Below the pieces are notes generated by a model. The model saw only the letters and a program-made list of their open reading frames with translations. It made no database searches and was not told the origin of the DNA. 64,000 bases of DNA from assembly GCF_022348185.1 (NCBI RefSeq), contig NZ_JAKRFD010000010.1:146524-210523 (forward strand), in the 5' to 3' direction. Origin of the DNA: Epibacterium sp. Ofav1-8. Its GTDB lineage: Bacteria; Pseudomonadota; Alphaproteobacteria; Rhodobacterales; Rhodobacteraceae. The position numbers and the translations under genes were made by a program. This document shows positions 34,241-42,110 of the stretch, piece by piece (position 1 is the first letter of the stretch; the number at the start of each line of letters is the position of its first letter).

Positions 34241-34462
34241 ATGCCCTATGTGAACATCAAAGTGACCCGCGAAGGCGGCCCCGACGGCGCCGGTCCCAGC
34301 GCCGCGCAGAAAGCGCAGCTGATCAAGGGGGTGACCGACCTGCTGCAGGACATCCTGGGCAAGAGCCCGGCGACAACGTTTGTTGTGATCGACGCGGTTG
34401 CACTGGACGATTGGGGGATCGGCGGCCTGCCGGTGCAGGACTACCGGGCGCAGGCCCGGTGA
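34241..34462 (+). CDS. 4-oxalocrotonate tautomerase family protein
   Basis: 73 aa: after Met removal the N-terminal Pro (MPYVNIKVTREGG) is the catalytic base of the tautomerase superfamily. KAQLIKGVTDLLQDILGKSP and TTFVVIDAVALDDWGIGGLP are the usual helix and strand with the substrate loop. Last gene of the GST operon, 3 bp after the NTF2-like gene. It interconverts keto and enol acids; the exact substrate is unknown. Confidence 0.88.
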   Translation: MPYVNIKVTREGGPDGAGPSAAQKAQLIKGVTDLLQDILGKSPATTFVVIDAVALDDWGIGGLPVQDYRAQAR

Positions 34463-34849
34463 AGCGCGGCTGACAGAGAGGTCTGCGCCAACCTGTGCGG
34501 CCTGTGGGGAGCGATCACTGCGCATCGCCCCCATCTCCGCACGCTCTGACGGGTCTCGCCCTACCGCCGTTGAGCTCCGGGGGCTTGCTGCGAGGATGGC
34601 GGTGGTGTCTGCTGTCCTGCGCCTTTGACCGGCCAACGGACGGAGATCTTGAAAACCGGAACAGCCTCCTGCACCACATCGAAGACAAGGTTGCGGGGTG
34701 GGGTGTGGCCAGGACGTCTACAAACACCCTGATGTTGAACATTTGCAGAGTTTCCTCGATGATGCGCCAAAGGCAATTTTCAAAGACGTTTTGACCACAT
34801 CCAGACCATTGGTCTTGCAATCAAATCAATTATCCAAGGAGTGCAGCGC
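34463..34849. other. Intergenic region upstream of the PAAR gene
   Basis: About 390 bp with no convincing frame. The last 60 bp hold the PAAR ribosome site (AGGAG, 34837-34841). No terminator is obvious after the tautomerase gene. Confidence 0.5.
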
Positions 34850-35140
34850 ATGCCAGCCGCGGGACGAAAAGACGACATCGGATCAGGCCATGATGGCTTC
34901 CCGCCAACACCGGCCACCTCCGGGAGCGGTGATGTGGGCATCAACGGCAAACCCGCGCTTCGCGAGGGAGATGCCTTTGAGGCACATTCCAAGCCGAAGC
35001 ATCCGCCGCATGGGCGGGCGCTGGCGGTTGGATCTGGCAGCGTGTTTATCAATGGAAAACCGGCGGGCCGTGTCGGCGACGCCATTGATTGCGGCGGGTC
35101 CGTCGCCAATGGCTCTGATGATGTGTTTATTGGCGGGTGA
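34850..35140 (+). CDS. PAAR-domain protein (T6SS spike tip)
   Basis: 96 aa, essentially one PAAR domain: MPAAGRKDDIGSGHDGFPPT, then SGDVGINGKPALREGD, GRALAVGSGSVFINGKPAGR, VGDAIDCGGSVANGSDDVFI. The His/Cys positions (H14, H45, H51, C80 by position) fit metal binding at the cone tip. It would cap the VgrG spike of the T6SS encoded about 12 kb away. ATG 34850 chosen by AGGAG eight bases upstream; the GTG at 34841 overlaps that site. No effector extension and no adjacent vgrG. Confidence 0.88.
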   Translation: MPAAGRKDDIGSGHDGFPPTPATSGSGDVGINGKPALREGDAFEAHSKPKHPPHGRALAVGSGSVFINGKPAGRVGDAIDCGGSVANGSDDVFIGG

Positions 35141-35269
35141 CTGCGTCAGGCCGTGCCCTGCGCCGGGTGAGCGCGACTGACGATTGACACGGCGCTTGCG
35201 GGCCGGACGCTGCGGTCGGGTGGAGGAGGCCTGTGCCCCCTCCACTTTGACACGTTGTCAGATCCGGCT

Positions 35270-36235
35270 TCACACCAGCCCGGCCAGCCAGAGGTAGAGC
35301 GGCAGGCCGATGGTGATGTTGAAGGGAAACGTAACGCCGAGAGAGAGCGTCAGGTAGATCCCGACCTCGGCCTGGGGCAGGGCGATCTTCATCGCGGCGG
35401 GCACGGCGATGTAGGAGGCGGAGGCGGCCAGCACCATCAACAGGAACAGGCTGCCGGTCTGTAGCCCGATCAATGTACCCGCGCCCATGGCAAGCGTCGC
35501 GCCGATCATCGGCATCAGCAGGCCAAAGGCGAACAGCCCCGCGCTCAGCAGGTGCCGGTTGCGCAGCAGGCTGCGGCCGGCCGACAGACCCATGTCCAGC
35601 AGGAACAGGCAGAGGATGCCGGTGAAGGGCGTCACCACGAAGGGGGCGATCATCTCCATCCCCTTGTCCTGCGTCACCGCGCCGATCAGGAACGCCCCGG
35701 TCAGCAACATGATCGAGCCGTTGGCAAAGAGTTCACGCATCGGCACATGGGCGGTCTGGGCGTCGCGGCCAAACCGCTGCGCGATCCACAGGGCCGACAG
35801 GATTGCGGGCACCTCCATCATCGCGGCCACCGCAACCATGTAGCCATCCGAGGCGATCCCGGTGAGGTCCAGCAGGCTTGTGGCGGCGACGAAGGTCACG
35901 ATCGAGATCGACCCGTAGTGCCCCGCCACGGCGGCGGCATTGAGCGCGTTCAGCCGGGTCATGCCGCGCAGCAGCGCATAGGCGAGGAAGGGGATCGCGA
36001 AGGACAGCGCAAGCCCAGCGGCGATGGCGGTAAAGACCTCGGTATCAAGACCGTTTTGCGCCAGGCTGTGGCCCCCTTTGAAGCCGATGGCGAGCAGCAG
36101 GTACAGCGACATGAATTTCGCCGCGCCCTCCGGGATCGACAGGTCGCTGCGCACCACGGCGGCCAGCAGCCCAAGGACAAAGAACAGGATCGTCGGCACC
36201 ATCAGGTTGCCGAGGAGGGTGTCGAGTATTTGCAT
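35270..36235 (-). CDS. SbtA-like sodium-dependent bicarbonate permease (DUF897)
   Basis: 321 aa, about ten membrane helices. LLLAIGFKGGHSLAQNG and AAAVAGHYGSISIVTFVAAT (with the HYGSIS motif), then VPAILSALWIAQRF, are characteristic of the SbtA family of Na+/HCO3- symporters; the C-terminal half is a related inverted repeat. No cyanobacterial SbtB-like gene is next to it. Divergent from a LysR regulator (98-bp promoter), which probably controls it. Confidence 0.88.
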   Translation of the reverse strand: MQILDTLLGNLMVPTILFFVLGLLAAVVRSDLSIPEGAAKFMSLYLLLAIGFKGGHSLAQNGLDTEVFTAIAAGLALSFAIPFLAYALLRGMTRLNALNAAAVAGHYGSISIVTFVAATSLLDLTGIASDGYMVAVAAMMEVPAILSALWIAQRFGRDAQTAHVPMRELFANGSIMLLTGAFLIGAVTQDKGMEMIAPFVVTPFTGILCLFLLDMGLSAGRSLLRNRHLLSAGLFAFGLLMPMIGATLAMGAGTLIGLQTGSLFLLMVLAASASYIAVPAAMKIALPQAEVGIYLTLSLGVTFPFNITIGLPLYLWLAGLV

Positions 36236-36333
36236 CGCGGGAGTCTCCGGAACAGGGTTTTGCGCCTGTTGCCAGCTTTCGATCCATAGCTTAAATACAA
36301 TCTACTGCTCTGCAAAATAGCTTTGGTGAATAC

Positions 36334-37245
36334 ATGCGTCCGACCCTGCGCCAGATGGACTATATCGTCACGGTTCACCAGCTCGCCAGTTTCAGCCTTG
36401 CAGCGGACAAGCTGAACGTGAGCCAGCCCAGCCTGTCGAACCAGGTTGCGGCGGTGGAGACCGATCTCGGCGTGCGCCTGTTCGAGCGCAGCCGGGCCGG
36501 GGTCCGGACCACCGCGCGCGGGTTGGAGTTTGTCACCCGGGCCCGCCGCATCCTCTCCGAGGTCGAGACGCTGCGCGGGGTGATGCTGTCGGACCTGCCC
36601 TTTGGCGGGCGCCTGCGGCTGGGCGTGCTGCCCTCCATTGGCCCCTATCTGTTGCCGCAGGCGATGAAGGCCCTGCACGAGGCGCAGCCCGATCTGCGGG
36701 TCATCGTGCGCGAGGAGAATACGCTCAGCCTCGATGAGGGGCTGCGCAACGGACGCTTTGACGCGATCATCTCCACCCCCGAGGACCACCCCAACACGGT
36801 GCAGCATCCGCTGTTTGTCGAGCCGCTCTGGGCGGCGGTGGCCGAGGATCATCCGCTGTCGGAACGGGAGGGGATCGGGGCGGCGGATCTTGGCGGGCAG
36901 CGGTTGCTGACGCTTGACACCGGGCACCGTCTGGCGCGCATCGTTTACGGCATCGCGGGGCAGAGCGGGGCGATCGTGTCGGACGACTACGAAGGCACGA
37001 GCCTCGACTCGATCCTGCTGATGGCGGCCACCGGTGCCGGGATCGGCATCCTCCCGGACCTGTTTGCGCGTCGGCAAGGCATTCACCGCAGCGAGGTGCG
37101 TGTGCTGCCCCTGCAGATGGCCGAGGCGGATCGCACCATCAGCCTGCTGTCGCCGATCGACCGGTCGAGCGCGACGACAGAGCATCTCGCCGAAATCCTG
37201 CGGACCGCAGCCGAGGCGTATCACCTGAACACATTGCGGCGCTGA
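36334..37245 (+). CDS. LysR-family transcriptional regulator (OxyR/CysB-like)
   Basis: 303 aa. HTH: MRPTLRQMDYIVTVHQLASF, then SLAADKLNVSQPSLSNQVAA; the effector domain follows with GRLRLGVLPSIGPYLLPQAM. Overall pattern as in OxyR-type LysR proteins, but the redox Cys pair of OxyR is absent, so a metabolite is the likelier signal. Divergent from the bicarbonate permease gene. Confidence 0.92.
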   Translation: MRPTLRQMDYIVTVHQLASFSLAADKLNVSQPSLSNQVAAVETDLGVRLFERSRAGVRTTARGLEFVTRARRILSEVETLRGVMLSDLPFGGRLRLGVLPSIGPYLLPQAMKALHEAQPDLRVIVREENTLSLDEGLRNGRFDAIISTPEDHPNTVQHPLFVEPLWAAVAEDHPLSEREGIGAADLGGQRLLTLDTGHRLARIVYGIAGQSGAIVSDDYEGTSLDSILLMAATGAGIGILPDLFARRQGIHRSEVRVLPLQMAEADRTISLLSPIDRSSATTEHLAEILRTAAEAYHLNTLRR

Positions 37246-37283
37246 GATCTCCGCCGCGCCGTCGTGGTGGGGACCTTGGGGCC

Positions 37284-38672
37284 TCAGCGCACGTCGAAGG
37301 TGGCGATGGCCAGGGCGGCGCGACCGGAGAGGCTGCCGGGCAGGTCGCTGAACACATCGGCGGCCAGGCGGCCGCTGCGATCACGGATCTGACGCAGGGG
37401 GCTGGGGCTGGCGACCGCAAGCAGCATCTGCGCGGTGTCGCGTTGCGGTCCGGCCCGGGTCACCGGCACGTCAAAGCGGGTGAAATTGCCCGATTGCGAC
37501 AGGAAGCGTTGCAGGTCCTGAACCACGCCATTGTTGTCCACCAGCAGCAGCGCCACGTATTTGCCGGCGGTGCCACGCAACACGCCGGTGATCCGTCCAC
37601 CACTGGCAACACTGCGGCTTTCGAGGCGCAGGCCAAGGCGGGTGGCCGGGTAGTCCCGGTTGCCACGCACATAGTCGACCGCCGGGCATTGGCGCGGATC
37701 CAGCAGCGTTCGCGTCTGGCGCAGCGCCGCGTCGGTCTGGGTCAGCACGGTGTCGGAGAAAGTGGCAAAGGCGGTGTCCTGTGCCGCCATCATGTCGAGG
37801 CCGACGCCCTCTGCGCCATCGCGCCGGGGCAGGGTGAGCAGGCAGTCCGGACCGCCGTTGTTGCGGATCTGGCGGATCAGGTCACCGACGGCAAGGTCCT
37901 GCGCGCTGGCCACCGGACGGGCGGGCGCGGCGGATGCGGTCTCGCCGGTCGGGGCCGTCGGGGCGGCGCTGGTTTCGGGCGCGACCAGCGAGACCGGCTG
38001 CAAGCCGCCCTGTGGATCGGCGGCGGCGGTCAGAGTGCTGCCGCTGGCGACCGGGGCAACCGGGGTTGCGGAGATCGTCTCGGCGCTGCTGGCGGGCAGG
38101 GCCGACAGGGTTTCGGGGATCAGCGGGTTGCTGTCCTCGGGGATCAGTGGCGACAGGGGCGAGTCCTGCGGGGCGGGCTCTACGACCACCGGGCTCAGCG
38201 TCTCCAGCTCCGGTTCGAGGGTCTCCGCCTCGACCGGCGTGGCGGTCTCGGCCTCGGGCGGGGCGGGGTCCGGGGGGACGACCTCGGCCTCCAGCGTTTC
38301 GGGGACAACCGGCTCTGGCGTGTCGAGCTCCGGCTCCGGCGCCAGCACCTCGGGATCCGGGCCGGGGTCGGCGGACAGGCTGTCCTCGGTGCTGTCCACC
38401 GGCTCCAGCGGCGGCACTTCGGTGGCGCTCTCCGCCAGGGCTTCGGCCCCGGCCAGCCCGTCGCGCAGCTCCAGCCCGGCGAGCGTGTCGGAATCCAGCG
38501 GTTGCAGCGTGACCGTGTAGCGCGGCCCGTCCGGGTCGGCGTCGGGCAGGCTCAGAAACGGCTGCACCCCGCCAAGGAGCAGCGCCGCCACTGCGGCATG
38601 CGCCAAGAGGGAGCCACCGCTGGCGAAGATCCAGCCCCGGGAGTCGGAACGGCCATAGGGGAGCGTGCTCAC
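37284..38672 (-). CDS. TonB-like periplasm-spanning protein with C-terminal DUF4384-like domain
   Basis: 462 aa from GTG 38672, overlapping the upstream TolR stop (GTGA). One N-terminal membrane helix (WIFASGGSLLAHAAVAALLL) and a long Pro/Glu/Ala/Thr-rich stretch (about 70-270), as in TonB/TolA, precede a globular domain (about 285-460) with IRQIRNNGGPDCLLTLPRRD and GGRITGVLRGTAGKYVALLL, VDNNGVVQDLQRFL. The last recalls DUF4384 (weak). It completes a TolQ-TolR-TolR-TonB-like operon, so it is probably driven by the proton-motive force. Confidence 0.6.
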   Translation of the reverse strand: MSTLPYGRSDSRGWIFASGGSLLAHAAVAALLLGGVQPFLSLPDADPDGPRYTVTLQPLDSDTLAGLELRDGLAGAEALAESATEVPPLEPVDSTEDSLSADPGPDPEVLAPEPELDTPEPVVPETLEAEVVPPDPAPPEAETATPVEAETLEPELETLSPVVVEPAPQDSPLSPLIPEDSNPLIPETLSALPASSAETISATPVAPVASGSTLTAAADPQGGLQPVSLVAPETSAAPTAPTGETASAAPARPVASAQDLAVGDLIRQIRNNGGPDCLLTLPRRDGAEGVGLDMMAAQDTAFATFSDTVLTQTDAALRQTRTLLDPRQCPAVDYVRGNRDYPATRLGLRLESRSVASGGRITGVLRGTAGKYVALLLVDNNGVVQDLQRFLSQSGNFTRFDVPVTRAGPQRDTAQMLLAVASPSPLRQIRDRSGRLAADVFSDLPGSLSGRAALAIATFDVR

Positions 38673-39073
38673 GTCTGCGCCTGTTCGTGGATGGTGACCA
38701 GTGTGATGTTGAGATCGCCAAACACCGGCTGCGCAAGCAGGTCCAGCAGATCGAGGGCGGGGGCGGTGCGTTCCATCAGCACATAGAGGGTGGTGCCGGC
38801 GGGCACGGAAGCGGCGAGCTGATCCAGCGTGGTGACATCGCCATCCAGCCGCAGGCTGCCGTCCGGGCGCACTTCCAGCAGCGGGCTGGGCAGCTGCTCG
38901 GGGGCGAGTTCCTCGGTCGCGGGCAGGTCGATCTGGATGTCGCGGGTCGACAGCAGCGACCCGCTGGCAAGGAAGAACAGCAGCAGCAACAGCACGACGT
39001 TGACGATCGCCAGTGAGGTATCGGTCTGCACCATCTGCGGGCGCGGCGGCAGGAGCGGGGCGCGGCGGGCCAT
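38669..39073 (-). CDS. ExbD/TolR-family protein 2
   Basis: 134 aa. One N-terminal helix (LAIVNVVLLLLLFFLASGSL) and a periplasmic domain. The helix position normally holding the proton-carrying Asp of ExbD/TolR (L-x-D-x-x-x-x-L) reads TSLAIVNVVL, with Asn rather than Asp, so this copy may be structural. Second of two ExbD-like genes; overlaps the TonB-like gene by 4 bp and follows the first by 2 bp. Confidence 0.75.
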   Translation of the reverse strand: MARRAPLLPPRPQMVQTDTSLAIVNVVLLLLLFFLASGSLLSTRDIQIDLPATEELAPEQLPSPLLEVRPDGSLRLDGDVTTLDQLAASVPAGTTLYVLMERTAPALDLLDLLAQPVFGDLNITLVTIHEQAQT

Positions 39074-39075
39074 GG

Positions 39076-39531
39076 TCACAGCCCCCCTGCGCTGATCTGC
39101 ACAGCGGTGACATCGGCGGCCTGGAGATGCGCCAGAACCGTGGCCACATCCTGCACCCGGGCCGAGGCCCGCACGATCAGGATCACCGAGGCGGGACCGC
39201 CATCGCTGCCGAGGGCGGCGGCGAGATCGGGCAGGGCGGAGAAGTCGAACCTCTGGCCCTGGATGTTCAGCGCATCCGCATCCAGGTTCCACAGCGGCGC
39301 GGAGGTCGCCCCTCCGGGCTGCGCCGCAACCGGATCAGCCGCCCCCGCCCCGGTGCCGACGCGCTGGTCCGACACCGGATCGGTGTGTTGCAGCGGCAGC
39401 AGCGCATAGGGGGTCAGGCTGGAGGACAGCATGAAGAAGACCAGCAGCTGAAACATCACATCCGCGAGCGAGGTCAGGGTGAAACTGACCCGACGCTTGC
39501 GGACGGGAAGGTCGAGCCGGTTCAGATGCAT
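39076..39531 (-). CDS. ExbD/TolR-family protein 1
   Basis: 151 aa. RRVSFTLTSLADVMFQLLVF carries the classical membrane-helix Asp (LTSLADVMFQLLVFFML) used for proton transfer in ExbD/TolR. The periplasmic part contains ASVILIVRASARVQDVATVL and HLQAADVTAVQISAGGL. Follows the TolQ-like gene by 6 bp on the same strand. Confidence 0.88.
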   Translation of the reverse strand: MHLNRLDLPVRKRRVSFTLTSLADVMFQLLVFFMLSSSLTPYALLPLQHTDPVSDQRVGTGAGAADPVAAQPGGATSAPLWNLDADALNIQGQRFDFSALPDLAAALGSDGGPASVILIVRASARVQDVATVLAHLQAADVTAVQISAGGL

Positions 39532-39537
39532 GCCGGG

Positions 39538-40185
39538 TCAGCCCTGTACGCGTGCGGATTGATCGACCCGGCCGTGGATGGCGGCGGAGATCAGCACCTC
39601 GATCAGGTTGCGCTCGCGCTCGATGCGGGAATCCAGCCAACTGGTCAGGAAGAACGCCACCAGCGCCACAGCCAGACCGGCGGCGGTGGTGGTCAGCGCG
39701 GTCCAGATCCCGCCGGCCAGAGCAGCCGGATCGGCGGCGGCCTGGGATTGCGCCAGGACGGAGAAGGCGTCGATCATGCCGATCACCGTGCCCAAAAGAC
39801 CCATCATCGGCGCCGCATGCACCGCGATCTCCAGAAGCCGCATGCGATCAGACAGCGTCGAGAGTTCGGCGATGGCGGTCTGGCGGCCCAGTTCCTCGGC
39901 ATAGGCGGTTTCGCCGGGCCGCGCCCGCAGCCCGGTAAAGACCGCATGCAGAATGCGCGACAGCACCGATTGCCGGGCGGCCGCCTGCTGCATCGCCGTT
40001 TCGGCCTGACCGGACAGCCAGGTGTTGATGATCTGCTCGGCCAGATGCCGCCGCCCCACACCCAGGCGCGAGAATTGCAGCAGTTTGAAGAAGAAGACGG
40101 ACACCACGGTGACCGACATCACCGCCAGGGCGGCAAAGACGGTCAGCGTCAGCGGGTCGAACATATCAGCCCGGAACTGGGTCAT
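39538..40185 (-). CDS. MotA/TolQ/ExbB-family proton channel protein
   Basis: 215 aa with three membrane helices (about 12-35, 115-140, 155-175). The conserved family segment reads APMMGLLGTVIGMIDAFSVL, then AGGIWTALTTTAAGLAVALV, as in TolQ/ExbB. ATG 40185 chosen for the GGAG seven bases upstream. First gene of the TolQ-TolR-TolR-TonB-like operon beside the T6SS. Confidence 0.9.
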   Translation of the reverse strand: MTQFRADMFDPLTLTVFAALAVMSVTVVSVFFFKLLQFSRLGVGRRHLAEQIINTWLSGQAETAMQQAAARQSVLSRILHAVFTGLRARPGETAYAEELGRQTAIAELSTLSDRMRLLEIAVHAAPMMGLLGTVIGMIDAFSVLAQSQAAADPAALAGGIWTALTTTAAGLAVALVAFFLTSWLDSRIERERNLIEVLISAAIHGRVDQSARVQG

Positions 40186-40247
40186 GAAGCTACTCCATGG
40201 CGCGGCCACTGGAGGCGGCCGGGCATTCAGGAAAGAAAGGGAACGGT

Positions 40248-40700
40248 TCAGATACCGAACTGGATCGGGGTGCGGGAGCTGGCCACCAGCCCGGCCATGC
40301 AGAGATCGCTGGCGGTGCCGTCACTGGTGACGCAGGCGGGGGAATCATTGACCACGATGCGCGAGATCGAGCCGCAGCCGGTCTCGGCCAGATCGAATTG
40401 CAGGATCTTGGTCTTGCCCTCGGTCAGCGCGCCGAATTCCAGCACCAGAAGCCGTGTCACCACGCCCTCACCGTCAAACAGCGCGATCTGGTAGGAGGCA
40501 CGCTCCAGCGCGGTGGTGGATTGGTTGGTCGCCACATAGGTCAGCCGGCAGCTGCCGTTGCCGGTCTCGGTTACCGAATTCAGGTCGAGCTGAAACGCGT
40601 CAGCAGCCTCGGTGGCCTCCTGCGCGGCGACGGTGGTTGTGTGCGATGCGATAAATGCGGTGGCCAGCAGGGTGGCCCTGGCCGCGGAAAGAATGCCCAT
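40248..40700 (-). CDS. Exported protein of unknown function
   Basis: 150 aa. A cleavable signal (MGILSAARATLLATAFIASH, then TTTVAAQ) predicts a periplasmic protein. The mature part has CRLTYVATNQSTTALERASY and several Cys (about 51, 108, 116, 134). I do not recognise it. It lies 62 bp upstream of the TolQ-like gene on the same strand, so it may be the first gene of that operon. Confidence 0.65.
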   Translation of the reverse strand: MGILSAARATLLATAFIASHTTTVAAQEATEAADAFQLDLNSVTETGNGSCRLTYVATNQSTTALERASYQIALFDGEGVVTRLLVLEFGALTEGKTKILQFDLAETGCGSISRIVVNDSPACVTSDGTASDLCMAGLVASSRTPIQFGI

Positions 40701-40804
40701 ATTGCCCTCAACGAGTCTGTTCGTGAAATCGCGGCCATTTGGGCGACAATACCGCCTACAGGTCAACCGGGAAATTTCGGAAATTGATGCCCGTCAGGGG
40801 CGAA

Positions 40805-41455
40805 TCACCGGAAAACGCCGATGAAGAAACTGGGGCTGGGGGTCTCGGCCGGGCGACGCGCCAGTTGAGGCGGCAGCGACACCAGTGCCGGGCTGTGGTC
40901 TGACGCCAGCTCCACCCGTTGCGGGGCGACCGGCAGCAGCGGATCTGCCTTGGCAACCACAACGCCCGACGGGCGGGCTTTTGGCCGCGGCGAAGTCGAC
41001 CCAGAGGGCGCTGGATCAGCGGATGCCGGAGACGCAAGCAGCGGGGCCGCCTGCGCATCAAGATCGATCACCTGGCGCAGCCGTTGTGGCCGGGTGGACT
41101 CCTGCTGGCCGGACAGCGCGGCCTGACGGTAGAGCGGCGCGCGCGGCTCTGTCAGGGGCTGCGGCACCGCTGCGGGCTGTTCCGGCAGGGTGGCGCGCGG
41201 TGTCACCGCGGTCGCCTCAGGGGCAGAGGAGGGGGCCGGGGCGGCGATAATCTGCGCGGCAGGCTGCGGCTGGGCTGTGGGCTCGACCAAAGCCTGTGTC
41301 GCGATCCCTGCTGGCTCGGACGGGGCAGTCGGAAGCGTCTGCAACGTGCTGAGACGGCTCTGACCGGACATCATTCCGTGCCCATAGGCCAGGACAAGCC
41401 CGGCAGAGACAGAGAGCGCGGCGATACCAGCGGTGATTGCAATCAAACGAACCAT
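40805..41455 (-). CDS. Membrane-anchored Pro/Ala-rich protein with GVFR C-terminus
   Basis: 216 aa. One N-terminal helix (LIAITAGIAALSVSAGLVLA), then low-complexity Ala/Pro-rich sequence with several charged patches (KARPSGVVVAKADPLLPVAP), ending SPSFFIGVFR. The final GVFR recurs at the end of the caspase-like protein (43634). Not a known family. Divergent from the DUF1036 gene (137-bp gap). Confidence 0.55.
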   Translation of the reverse strand: MVRLIAITAGIAALSVSAGLVLAYGHGMMSGQSRLSTLQTLPTAPSEPAGIATQALVEPTAQPQPAAQIIAAPAPSSAPEATAVTPRATLPEQPAAVPQPLTEPRAPLYRQAALSGQQESTRPQRLRQVIDLDAQAAPLLASPASADPAPSGSTSPRPKARPSGVVVAKADPLLPVAPQRVELASDHSPALVSLPPQLARRPAETPSPSFFIGVFR

Positions 41456-41591
41456 GTCGGAAATGTAGACCTCATTTTCCGGATTGCCAGCCCATTGCGA
41501 AACGAACAGTCTGCGGCGGGCGGCACATGTTGCCATAATCTCACGTCCGGGATTGGCCGCCGCGAGTATCTTGAGGTCTGATGGTGAAGGA

Positions 41592-42020
41592 ATGCTGAAG
41601 ATTTTCAATCCTGTGGCACTGATGGCCTGCGGTGTCGGCGTAATCCTGCTGGGCACTGGCACCGCGGCGCGGGCGGCGTTTACCTTCTGCAACCAGACGC
41701 TGGACGTGGCCAATGTGGCGATCGCCTCGTATGAGGACGGCGGCTTTGAAAGCGCCGGCTGGTGGGTGGTGGGCCCCAACCAATGTGCCGAGGTCATCAG
41801 CCAGAGGTTGACCTCGCGATTTGTCTATGTGTTTGCCAAGGACGTTTTTGGCCGGGCGCTGCTGGACGGGGCGACACCGATGTGCGTGGATCAGGGCCGG
41901 TTCAGAATTCGCGGCGAGGGGGATTGCCTGACCCGGGGGTTCCTGGACGCGCGGTTTCACGAGGTGGACACGCAGCAATCTGACAGTTGGTCATTTTTTC
42001 TGCGTTCTACGCGTGATTGA
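41592..42020 (+). CDS. DUF1036-family exported protein
   Basis: 142 aa with a signal peptide (LMACGVGVILLGTGTAARAA) and the DUF1036 pattern FTFCNQTLDVANVAIASYED, then GFESAGWWVVGPNQCAEVIS. The family is small, periplasmic and alphaproteobacterial, function unknown; two Cys could pair. GAAGGA precedes ATG 41592. Confidence 0.85.
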   Translation: MLKIFNPVALMACGVGVILLGTGTAARAAFTFCNQTLDVANVAIASYEDGGFESAGWWVVGPNQCAEVISQRLTSRFVYVFAKDVFGRALLDGATPMCVDQGRFRIRGEGDCLTRGFLDARFHEVDTQQSDSWSFFLRSTRD

Positions 42021-42110
42021 GGTGAGGTTACGGTCGCTTCTGGTGCGCGTGCACGGTATGGTTGCGGCATCGCGCCCGCTGTTCTTCTTTATTCACCGTC
42101 GAGGCTGATT

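Noticed and set aside
37284..40185. Zorya-type defence system (MotA/MotB-like pair)
   Set aside because: The channel protein is TolQ/ExbB-like, there are two ExbD-like partners without a peptidoglycan-binding OmpA domain, and no ZorC/ZorD/ZorE-like genes are present.
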